From contig JAFGSO010000353.1 in assembly GCA_016934605.1 (NCBI GenBank), positions 1 through 5,476 of the forward strand: 5,476 bases of DNA. The letters are read 5' to 3'. The stretch is from Calditrichota bacterium (GTDB taxonomy: Bacteria; Calditrichota; Calditrichia; RBG-13-44-9). The position numbers and the translations under genes were made by a program. Below the pieces are notes generated by a model. That model was not told where the DNA came from, ran no database searches, and saw only the letters and a list, made by a program, of their open reading frames with translations. Positions 1 through 5,476 of the stretch are shown one piece after another (position 1 is the first letter of the stretch; every line of letters begins with the position of its first letter).

Positions 1-9
1 CTGATACCC

Positions 10-1395
10 CTACTCAATCTCATGCTTTCTGATATAAAAATTCAGGGTGGTTCTTGGTATTTTCAGCAGACGGGCGGCCCTGCTTCGATTATGATCTGCA
101 TAATCTAGTGCCTGTTCAATAATCATTTTCTGAGCTGTGTTCAGCAGATTATCCTTACCCGGATTGTTGAGATCCAGTGAGAGCATGGAGGGAAATGTTT
201 CATCTTTGTGATACCCCTTCTGTTTCATTTGACCGTCGCCGAAATCTTCCAAACGGAGTACATTATCCTTTTTCAGCAGAACTGCCCGTTCCAGCAGGTT
301 TTTAAGCTCCCGTACATTCCCCGGCCATGAAAGCGATTCCAGAAATCGCTGAGCTTCAGGTGTAAAATCATTTATGGTTTTATTGAATTTTTTATTAAAC
401 TCTTCAATAAAAAATTTGGCAAGTATTATGATATCCTCTTTTCGTTCCCGCAATGGTGGTATGTGAATATGAGCGACATTCAGACGATAAAAGAGATCCA
501 TTCGGAACTTTTTTTCTGCTACAGCCTCTTCCAGATCGGTATTACTGGCTGCAATAAATCTCACATCAACTGATGACGGTTCAACACTGCCGATTTTAAA
601 ATATTTATTTTCTTCCAGTACATGCAGGAGTTTACCCTGCAGGTCCGGACTCAACTCACCGATTTCATCAAAAAACAGAGTACCTTTATTTGCCTGTTCA
701 ATCAGACCTTTTTTCCCCCGCTCATGGGCGCCGGTAAAAGCTCCTTTTTCGTATCCGAACAGCTCACTCTCCATTAACTCCCGGGGAATGGCGGCACAGT
801 TAATCGAAACATATGCCTGATGAAATCTCATACTTTTAGCGTGAATATAATTTCCTACCAGATTTTTTCCCGTGCCGGTTTCGCCGGTAATCAGAATGGT
901 GACATCTGTTTTGGCGAATTCATTTGCCAGTTCCAATGTTTTTTGCATCGCTGACGATACAGTAACAATTTCCGGTAAATTATTTTCTTCCAGGCAGGAT
1001 TTTCGCAGCTCCTGGACTTCTTTCCGAAGCCTGAGATTTTCCAGTGTTCTTTTCACGGTAAATCGGATAAATTCAGGTTCCTGGTTTTTCTGAATAAAGT
1101 CGAATGCCCCGCTTTTCATTGCTTCCACGGCCAGATCCACATTACCGAATGCGGTAATCATGATCACCGGCATTTCCGGATGTTCCTCCCTGATTTCCTT
1201 GAGAAAATTCAGGCCATTTTCGTTTTTCAGCTTATAATCCAGAAGAACCAGGTCTATTTCCCGTTCACAGATAATCCTCCTGGCTTCTGCGGTTTCCCGG
1301 GAGGTGAAAATATCAGTTTCTTTGTTCTCCAGGATTCTTTGCAGTGAATTACAGACAATCTGCTCATCATCAAGTATCAGAATTTTAAATTTCAT
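10..1395 (-). CDS. NtrC-family sigma-54-dependent response regulator
   Basis: This 461-aa cytoplasmic regulator should activate sigma-54 RNA polymerase when phosphorylated by the kinase encoded just upstream. Domains in order: a receiver at about 1-120 (acidic pair D9/D10, phosphoacceptor D53 in LLDYKL, T81, K103); a linker helix; an AAA+ domain at about 143-375 with Walker A GETGTGKN (171-178), the sigma-54-contacting GAFTGA loop (218-223), Walker B LFFDEIGE (240-247) and arginine-finger region R298/R304; the SWPGNVREL sensor-II motif; and a C-terminal Fis-type helix-turn-helix (last ~26 residues, with RSRAARLL and PRTTL). Length is normal for the family. The reading frame stays open upstream to 1554, but I start at the ATG at 1393-1395 because it begins the canonical receiver (MKFKILILDDE) and has a good ribosome site. 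Oddities: Asn follows the Walker A Lys where Glu is usual, and K103 is followed by Asn rather than Pro. Family is certain; target genes are inferred. Confidence 0.95.
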   Translation of the reverse strand: MKFKILILDDEQIVCNSLQRILENKETDIFTSRETAEARRIICEREIDLVLLDYKLKNENGLNFLKEIREEHPEMPVIMITAFGNVDLAVEAMKSGAFDFIQKNQEPEFIRFTVKRTLENLRLRKEVQELRKSCLEENNLPEIVTVSSAMQKTLELANEFAKTDVTILITGETGTGKNLVGNYIHAKSMRFHQAYVSINCAAIPRELMESELFGYEKGAFTGAHERGKKGLIEQANKGTLFFDEIGELSPDLQGKLLHVLEENKYFKIGSVEPSSVDVRFIAASNTDLEEAVAEKKFRMDLFYRLNVAHIHIPPLRERKEDIIILAKFFIEEFNKKFNKTINDFTPEAQRFLESLSWPGNVRELKNLLERAVLLKKDNVLRLEDFGDGQMKQKGYHKDETFPSMLSLDLNNPGKDNLLNTAQKMIIEQALDYADHNRSRAARLLKIPRTTLNFYIRKHEIE

Positions 1396-3307
1396 GATTA
1401 TCCTCTTGTTTATAAGGTATAAAAAGCAGAAATTTTGTTCCCAGGTAGGGAGCGCTTTCCACCTTCCATTCGGCATGATGTTGCTCCAGAATTCGCTGGA
1501 CAATGGCCAGGCCAAGCCCGGTTCCATTGGCGGATTTGGAATAGAACGGATCAAAGATCCGATCTATATCTTCCTCCGGTATTCCTTTCCCGGTATCCTC
1601 TATTTCCACCAGCAGGTATTTTTCTGCAGGAATTGTTCTGATAATCAAAATGCCGGTATCCTCCATGGCGTTGAACGCATTGAGGAACAGGTTTATGAAT
1701 ACCTGTTCCATCTGGTGGGGATCTGCTTCAACGTGACAATTCGTTTCGCTGTAATACGTTTCAATTTTTGTTGAAGATTTTTCGAACTGTTTTTTAACCA
1801 GAAATATGCTTTTTTCTAGTATTTCATGAATATCAATCTGCCTGAATTCCGGTCGGTGAGGTCTGGCGTAATCAAGTATGGCCCCAACAATCTGATGAAT
1901 ACGTTCGATCCCACTTTTCAAATCAGGATAAATTTCCTTAAATTCTTTCCTGTTTTTATACCGGTTGTAGAGATAATCTAAATTATTGTTGAGAGAGAAC
2001 AGGGGATTTCTGATCTCGTGAGCGATTCCGGAAGAAATTTGCCCCAGTGCCACCATTTTTTCTGTCTGTATGGAATATTGCTCTATTTTTTTCCGCTCAC
2101 TCAAATCTCTAACATAAACGAAAGAAAGGTCAGTTTCTGAACCCAGTGAAAAATCTTTAATAATATAAATTTCTACCGGGATTTTCAGTCTGTCAGCAGA
2201 AAAAAGAGTGGTTTCGAAATGTTCCGTATATTCGTCGGTCTCAGCGGTCGATTTCATCTGGCGGGTATTGTGGGTATCGATGAGATAGTCCATGTTTTTT
2301 TGCCGGATCTCCTCCGACAGGTATTTGGTGAGATGACTGAGTTTCGAATTGCATTCCAGAATATTTTTGTCAGAATCAATAATGAATATGGCTTCCAGTG
2401 AATTTTCGATGAGACTTCGGTATTTATTCTCTGATATTTTCAGCCGACTGGTGTAATCCTGAATTCTCAGCCGCATGTCATCAAAGGCCCTGGCCAGATG
2501 TCCGATTTCATCTTTTTGGGAGATTTGAATCCGGAAATTATAATCATCCTGTTGAATTTTCTGAGCTCCCTCTTCAATCTGTTTGAGGGGACGGATCACG
2601 CTTTTCTGGAGTGCAACGAAAATGAGAAAGGAGAGAAATCCTACCATGGCTAAAGCAGAAAAAATGAAAAAGATCAGATTATCCTTTTTAGCTTCCTGAA
2701 AATCATCTATGGAGAGCAGTATACTCAAACCGCCTCGCAAATCACCCACTTTATATCCCTGTTCAGAGTGGCAGCTCAGACAGGATTCATGAGTAAACAG
2801 GGGAGCAAAATAGCGGAAATAATAGTGACCGTTGCTTTTCTCTGTCCGGTAAAATTCTCTTTTCAGGGTTTGATCCGATTCACCGGACTGGAAATAGTGG
2901 AGTGCCATATTTTCGAAAGCATCCGGCTTGTTAATCGGATTCAGAAAGTGCTGACTGGCCATATGAAATGAAAAATGAATTCCCATCGTTTGACTCAATT
3001 CGCTGAGTTCGCGGGTAACCAGAGCGGGATTTTTCAGGGTGAGGGTGTCGCCGGTGCGGGAAAGAAGGATAGGCTGTGGCAAAAACGGATTCGGTTTTTC
3101 TCCCGGTTTTGAATGGACAAATACCCCGTTATGATCTGATATCCATTGCCGCGTTATCAATATATTCTTATACACAGATCGGGCGGTAGTCAAAAGATTA
3201 TGTTCCAGCTGATCTTCAAAGCGGTGCATTATCACATAAAAAATAATGGAGGTGATTAACGTTACACTGGAAACAATAATTAAAATGACTTTGCTTGTGA
3301 GTTTCAT
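1385..3307 (-). CDS. Membrane histidine kinase with periplasmic heme-c (Tll0287-like/DUF3365) sensor
   Basis: This 640-aa sensor kinase is the likely partner of the downstream regulator. Domains in order: transmembrane helix 1 (about 7-27); a periplasmic sensor of ~180 residues with the family's R-x-W...HNGVFV stretch (53-64), a CLSCH c-heme motif (C176, C179, H180) and a following GDLRGGLSI segment; transmembrane helix 2 (about 210-232); HAMP (about 233-287); PAS (about 293-408); HisKA with phosphoacceptor H430 in IAHEIRNPL; and HATPase with N-box N539/N543, DTGKGIP (571-577), a DPFYS F-box region and GTGLGL (595-600). Domain order fits a redox- or ligand-sensing kinase in which heme is attached covalently in the periplasm, so cytochrome c maturation would be required. 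Its stop overlaps the regulator start by 11 bases, making a tight operon. C176 and C179 are the only cysteines in the periplasmic part, so any distal heme ligand is not Cys. No clear ribosome site precedes the ATG. Fold assignment is strong; the signal sensed is unknown. Confidence 0.94.
   Translation of the reverse strand: MKLTSKVILIIVSSVTLITSIIFYVIMHRFEDQLEHNLLTTARSVYKNILITRQWISDHNGVFVHSKPGEKPNPFLPQPILLSRTGDTLTLKNPALVTRELSELSQTMGIHFSFHMASQHFLNPINKPDAFENMALHYFQSGESDQTLKREFYRTEKSNGHYYFRYFAPLFTHESCLSCHSEQGYKVGDLRGGLSILLSIDDFQEAKKDNLIFFIFSALAMVGFLSFLIFVALQKSVIRPLKQIEEGAQKIQQDDYNFRIQISQKDEIGHLARAFDDMRLRIQDYTSRLKISENKYRSLIENSLEAIFIIDSDKNILECNSKLSHLTKYLSEEIRQKNMDYLIDTHNTRQMKSTAETDEYTEHFETTLFSADRLKIPVEIYIIKDFSLGSETDLSFVYVRDLSERKKIEQYSIQTEKMVALGQISSGIAHEIRNPLFSLNNNLDYLYNRYKNRKEFKEIYPDLKSGIERIHQIVGAILDYARPHRPEFRQIDIHEILEKSIFLVKKQFEKSSTKIETYYSETNCHVEADPHQMEQVFINLFLNAFNAMEDTGILIIRTIPAEKYLLVEIEDTGKGIPEEDIDRIFDPFYSKSANGTGLGLAIVQRILEQHHAEWKVESAPYLGTKFLLFIPYKQEDNHEI
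1401..1407 (-). promoter_or_regulatory. Ribosome binding site for the response regulator
   Basis: On the minus strand this reads AAGAGGA, five bases before the ATG at 1393-1395. It lies inside the end of the kinase gene. It decides the start in favour of the short 461-aa form over the longer open frame, and suggests translational coupling with the kinase. Confidence 0.7.
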
Positions 3308-3323
3308 AATTTTTTCGTATTTT

Positions 3324-3345
3324 AAGTTTGAAGTTTGAAAAACTT
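3324..3345. repeat. Tandem AAGTTTG heptamer with a small dyad in the kinase leader
   Basis: AAGTTTG occurs twice in direct tandem (3324-3330 and 3331-3337). The second copy forms a 6-bp inverted repeat (AAGTTT/AAACTT, 3-base loop) ending at 3345. It sits 17-38 bases upstream of the kinase ATG, so it could be part of the kinase promoter or leader. It is AT-rich and short, so chance is a real alternative. Confidence 0.35.
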
Positions 3346-3434
3346 ATCACTTATTTGAACCGTTTCCCGATGGGTCATCACTTGTTTTAATGATTCTGTT
3401 TAGCCTACCAAATTTATAAGGCAGAAGATACAAT

Positions 3435-3469
3435 ATGACAGTATACCGTCGGCATGACACAATACGGTC
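3435..3469. promoter_or_regulatory. Tandem dyad sites, candidate enhancer (UAS) for the NtrC-type regulator
   Basis: Two 16-base direct repeats, at 3435-3450 and 3454-3469, match at 13 of 16 positions and are 19 bp apart start to start, close to two helical turns. Both begin ATGACA and end in GTC, and both contain GAC-N8-GTC. The first is nearly a perfect palindrome (GACAGTATACCGTC, 6 of 7 pairs, centred on GTATAC). The second keeps the outer arms as TGAC...GTCA. Paired dyads on one helix face, about 80-110 bp upstream of a -24/-12-like element, are typical of NtrC-family enhancer sites. Binding by the adjacent regulator is inferred. Confidence 0.55.
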
Positions 3470-3481
3470 AATTTTCATAAA

Positions 3482-3494
3482 AATCAACTATTTA
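3482..3494 (+). promoter_or_regulatory. Candidate IHF binding site
   Basis: AATCAACTATTTA fits the IHF consensus WATCARNNNNTTR at all 13 positions and is followed by a T-rich run. It lies between the tandem dyads and the -24/-12-like element, where a DNA bend would loop an enhancer-bound activator onto sigma-54 polymerase. The consensus is degenerate and the DNA is AT-rich, so position counts for more than the match alone. Confidence 0.45.
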
Positions 3495-3547
3495 TTTTTT
3501 TGGCGTAATTTGCTGTTATTGATATAGATATGGCGTCCGGGTTAATC

Positions 3548-3563
3548 TGGTATCGTTTTTGTT
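3548..3563 (+). promoter_or_regulatory. Candidate sigma-54 (-24/-12) promoter for the porin gene
   Basis: TGG (3548-3550) and TTG (3559-3561) stand at the spacing of the consensus TGGCACG-N4-TTGCW, placing the two key G positions correctly. The -12 dinucleotide is GT rather than GC, and several bases of the -24 box differ, so the match is imperfect. Transcription would begin near 3573, leaving a leader of about 39 bases. Support comes mostly from the upstream dyads, the IHF-like site and the neighbouring sigma-54 activator gene. A comparable weak match occurs at 3371-3385, so sequence alone does not prove it. Confidence 0.35.
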
Positions 3564-3600
3564 ACTTATTATTTAATAACATGATACATAAATCACAAAA

Positions 3601-3607
3601 GAGGAGG
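3601..3607 (+). promoter_or_regulatory. Strong ribosome binding site for the porin gene
   Basis: GAGGAGG stands four bases before the ATG at 3612. It is close to a full anti-16S match and much stronger than anything in front of the kinase, which fits an abundant outer-membrane protein. Confidence 0.75.
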
Positions 3608-3611
3608 CCTT

Positions 3612-5066
3612 ATGAAAAATTTGTTGATCCTTATTGTATTGATCTGTATGCTCTCTGTCAGCTACTCAGCTGATTTCAAGCTGAATGGGGTATACACCGC
3701 CTGGGCTCAGTCCCAGCACGACTTCTGGTTCGAGAATACCAACCGTCCCACTTATAACGACAACTATGTGGTACAGATGCTCCGTTTTAATCTGCAGGGG
3801 ATTGCCAGCGAAAATCTGAAATTCGTAACCCGAATCGACATTGCCCAGGGCTGGTGGGGAGTCGATAATGCGCTGCGCAGCGTCCAGAGAACCGGAACGG
3901 GAGGCGGAAGTGCACTGTTTGATTTTAAGGATACCAATTTCCTGGTACACGTGGACCAGGCCTTTGTCGACTTCAAAATTCCCAGAACACCACTGGGAGC
4001 ACGAATTGGCCGGATCGGATATGGACTCGGTAACAAGATTATGGTCGACAATAATTATGAGGGAATTCAGATTGACCTCAACAAAGTAGTGGGTGAAAAG
4101 GTGATGCTCAGCTGGGCACGGGTTTCTGAAGGCGTTGACGGAACCAGTGATGAAGAGAAAGTTGCCCCGGATCAGAGAGGCTATACCGATGCACGGGATG
4201 CTGATCTTCTTACACTCGATTTTTCCAATAAAGCCGGTAACTTCCAGTATAACGTCTATGGACTCTATTATACAGACCGCAGTACTGCCGATTCAAACGC
4301 CTATGTCCCGGATCACCTTCAGTATTTTCGGGCCCGCTTTTCACCTCAGATTACTCAACTGACCGCTCTTGGTCTTGCTGCGAATTATAAGAAGGATAAG
4401 TTGAGTGTGAAAGGTGAAGTCGATTACCTCATGGGAAAAGATGATATCAACAATACCACTTATGGCGGCCAGATGTGGGATATTAACGATGGAGATCTCA
4501 GCGGTTTCAACATTTATCTCAATCTGAATTATGCCGCCGCCGACAAGCTGGATCTCGGGGCGGTTTTCGGAATGGGATCCGGAGATGATGATCCCACTAA
4601 AGGGAAGGGAAACGTCAACAAGCTGAGAACGGCCGGATTTTTCTATATCACCGAAATATGGGAAGATTCCATTATGCCGGATGAGGAGGGTATCACCCCG
4701 CAGGGACTGGGTGCGCCGAATGTGAGAGGATACCGGGAACTTGAAAATACCACCATTTTCCAGATAAATGGTACCTGGAAACCCTTCCCGTCTTTCTCGG
4801 CATTTGTTTCCTACAACTATATCCAGGCTACCCAGAATGTTTATGCCTGGGATGCCCAGAATAATCCGGATCTCTCCCGCTCCGCCAAGGATCTGGGTCA
4901 GGAAATTGATTTCCGGTTTACATATGATATGTACAAGGAACTGCAATTTGCTTTCCGGGGTGGATATTTCATGCCCGGTGCGGCAGCCGGATATCTGATT
5001 AACGGAACGGATACTTTCGATAGCCCTGCCTGGGAACTGAAAGGAATGGTTACCTTTAAGTTTTAG
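3612..5066 (+). CDS. Outer-membrane beta-barrel porin-like protein
   Basis: This 484-aa protein has an N-terminal signal peptide (K2, a hydrophobic core at about 4-16, cleavage near residue 19-20, SYSA/DFKL). The mature chain is rich in aromatic residues and alternating strands, for example MLRFNLQGIA, LKFVTRIDIA and GARIGRIGYGLG. It ends in MVTFKF, with the terminal Phe and alternating hydrophobics recognised by the BAM machinery. The pattern of a strand, then a GRIGYGLG turn and a DNNYEGIQI segment resembles porins that take up anions or sugars, but no substrate can be assigned. At this size it would be an ordinary porin of roughly 16-20 strands, smaller than typical MtrB-type electron-conduit barrels. 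It is divergent from the heme-sensor kinase and 96 bases upstream of a multiheme cytochrome gene on the same strand, so a joint role in anaerobic respiration is plausible. The start is set by the strong ribosome site and the signal peptide. Confidence 0.85.
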   Translation: MKNLLILIVLICMLSVSYSADFKLNGVYTAWAQSQHDFWFENTNRPTYNDNYVVQMLRFNLQGIASENLKFVTRIDIAQGWWGVDNALRSVQRTGTGGGSALFDFKDTNFLVHVDQAFVDFKIPRTPLGARIGRIGYGLGNKIMVDNNYEGIQIDLNKVVGEKVMLSWARVSEGVDGTSDEEKVAPDQRGYTDARDADLLTLDFSNKAGNFQYNVYGLYYTDRSTADSNAYVPDHLQYFRARFSPQITQLTALGLAANYKKDKLSVKGEVDYLMGKDDINNTTYGGQMWDINDGDLSGFNIYLNLNYAAADKLDLGAVFGMGSGDDDPTKGKGNVNKLRTAGFFYITEIWEDSIMPDEEGITPQGLGAPNVRGYRELENTTIFQINGTWKPFPSFSAFVSYNYIQATQNVYAWDAQNNPDLSRSAKDLGQEIDFRFTYDMYKELQFAFRGGYFMPGAAAGYLINGTDTFDSPAWELKGMVTFKF

Positions 5067-5080
5067 ACTCTGAACAGTGT

Positions 5081-5126
5081 CATCGGCAGGATACTTTTTC
5101 ATGTTTTGAAAAGGTTCCTGCTGATG
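5081..5126 (+). terminator. Long intercistronic hairpin (terminator, attenuator or mRNA stabiliser)
   Basis: An 11-bp outer stem (5081-5091 with 5116-5126, one G-U pair) continues, after a single bulged T at 5092, into an 8-bp inner stem (5093-5100 with 5108-5115, one G-U pair). The loop is 7 bases (ATGTTTT). It starts 14 bases after the porin stop. The bases that follow (GTTGTTT) are only moderately T-rich, so it is not a textbook intrinsic terminator. Partial termination or 3'-end protection of the porin mRNA would both give more porin than cytochrome. Confidence 0.55.
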
Positions 5127-5151
5127 GTTGTTTCACAAATAAATTCAGAAG

Positions 5152-5157
5152 AAGGAG
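5152..5157 (+). promoter_or_regulatory. Ribosome binding site for the cytochrome gene
   Basis: AAGGAG lies five bases before the ATG at 5163 and fixes the start of the truncated cytochrome ORF. Confidence 0.7.
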
Positions 5158-5162
5158 ATGCT

Positions 5163-5476
5163 ATGAAATTAAAACATTTTTTCATCATCTTTATTTTAAT
5201 CCTATTCGTTGCGGTGTTCCAGCTGCTAGCGGGAGATAAAAACAAAGCAGAGAAGCATCCGGAAGTGGATTACAGTATAAGTTGCCAGGAATGCCACTCC
5301 GAACTAACGCCGGAGATTTTTCAAGAATGGCAAGACAGCAAGCATGGAGTGATGAATTACGGCTGCTATATGTGCCATGGAGATGGGGTAGAGGAATTTG
5401 CAGCCAAACCCGGGTCAGAACGATGCACGGCGTGTCACTCGCCACAGACAGTCGATTTCAGCCAACTACCGGTAAA
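5163..5476 (+). CDS. Exported multiheme c-type cytochrome (N-terminal part, runs off the window)
   Basis: The first 104 codons are present; the rest lies beyond the right edge. An N-terminal hydrophobic segment (about 6-23, LLAGD following) is a signal peptide or membrane anchor. Three c-heme motifs follow: C41QECH45, C68YMCH72 and C88TACH92. Between the first two is TPEIFQEWQDSKHG, whose H61 could be a distal heme ligand. This arrangement (CxxCH, a TPEI...W..SKHG stretch, then CxxCHG) resembles the start of multiheme cytochromes of the hydroxylamine-oxidoreductase/octaheme and cytochrome c554-like groups, which handle nitrogen or sulfur compounds or shuttle electrons in the periplasm. The total heme number and enzyme class cannot be told from this fragment. 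It is co-directional with the porin and probably in the same unit, with a hairpin between them. Being a cytochrome c, it needs the same maturation system as the heme sensor encoded upstream. Confidence 0.88.
   Translation, partial: MKLKHFFIIFILILFVAVFQLLAGDKNKAEKHPEVDYSISCQECHSELTPEIFQEWQDSKHGVMNYGCYMCHGDGVEEFAAKPGSERCTACHSPQTVDFSQLPV

Larger units (their letters stand above)
3308..3611. other. Divergent intergenic regulatory region
   Basis: These 304 AT-rich bases separate the kinase operon (leftward) from the porin gene (rightward). I see no convincing ORF or structured RNA gene. The right two thirds hold candidate activator sites, an IHF-like site and a sigma-54-like promoter, each listed separately. 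The left part, next to the kinase, has a tandem AAGTTTG repeat and no promoter I can assign with confidence for the kinase operon. Confidence 0.8.

Noticed and set aside
1396..1554. 53-codon in-frame upstream extension of the response regulator
   Set aside because: It lies wholly within the kinase's ATPase domain coding region, lacks any receiver-like sequence, and the internal ATG at 1393-1395 has a clear ribosome site and starts the canonical receiver fold.
3371..3385. Second TGG-N8-TTG match on the plus strand
   Set aside because: It has the right spacing but lies upstream of the dyad sites and about 230 bases from the porin start with no ORF behind it. It is best read as a chance match and a caution about the candidate at 3548.
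3501..3514. TTGGC...TTGCT, which looks like a sigma-54 promoter
   Set aside because: The box sequences are good, but GG and GC are 8 bases apart instead of the 10 that sigma-54 requires, and it directly abuts the IHF-like site.
3500..3529. Possible sigma-70 promoter (TTGGCG, 18-base spacer, TATAGA)
   Set aside because: The -35 box matches at only three positions and the DNA is AT-rich enough to yield such hits by chance. It remains a weak alternative to the sigma-54 model.
3561..3580. AT-rich inverted repeat TTATT/AATAA near the predicted porin transcript start
   Set aside because: Only five A-T pairs with a 4-base loop; too weak and too likely by chance to call an operator or RNA structure.
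4341..5102. 253-codon open frame on the minus strand across the porin gene
   Set aside because: It is antisense to a well-supported porin, shows no recognisable domain, and is explained by the codon bias of the porin on the opposite strand.
5158..5166. Two-codon mini-ORF (ATG CTA TGA) overlapping the cytochrome start
   Set aside because: Its ATG directly abuts the Shine-Dalgarno core, too close for initiation, so it is unlikely to be translated.

Overview
The window comes from a Gram-negative bacterium with anaerobic or respiratory habits. The support is a beta-barrel outer-membrane protein with a signal peptide and a C-terminal Phe, an exported multiheme c-type cytochrome, and a sensor kinase whose periplasmic part carries a c-type heme motif. 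Base composition is moderate (mid-40s % GC by eye) with AT-rich intergenic DNA. Taxonomy cannot be fixed from this sequence. A member of a respiratory lineage such as the Calditrichota/FCB groups or a deltaproteobacterium-like organism would fit, but this is a guess.

Layout: the left 60% (10-3307) is a minus-strand two-gene operon read from right to left. It encodes a membrane histidine kinase with a Tll0287-like (DUF3365) heme-binding sensor domain, then an NtrC-type, sigma-54-activating response regulator. The two genes overlap by 11 bases. A 304-base divergent intergenic region follows (3308-3611). Then comes a plus-strand unit: an outer-membrane porin-like protein (3612-5066), a 96-base gap holding a long hairpin (5081-5126), and the first 104 codons of a multiheme cytochrome that runs off the right edge (5163-5476).

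The intergenic region appears to hold sigma-54 enhancer architecture facing the porin. Two tandem 16-base repeats, each containing a GAC-N8-GTC dyad, lie at 3435-3469. A 13/13 match to the IHF consensus lies at 3482-3494, and an imperfect -24/-12 element lies at 3548-3563. The neighbouring regulator has the GAFTGA loop needed to contact sigma-54, so the simplest model is local control. The heme sensor detects a redox state or a small ligand in the periplasm, phosphorylates the regulator, and the regulator binds the tandem sites and turns on the porin and the cytochrome. The domains and motifs are seen directly; the wiring and the ligand are inference.
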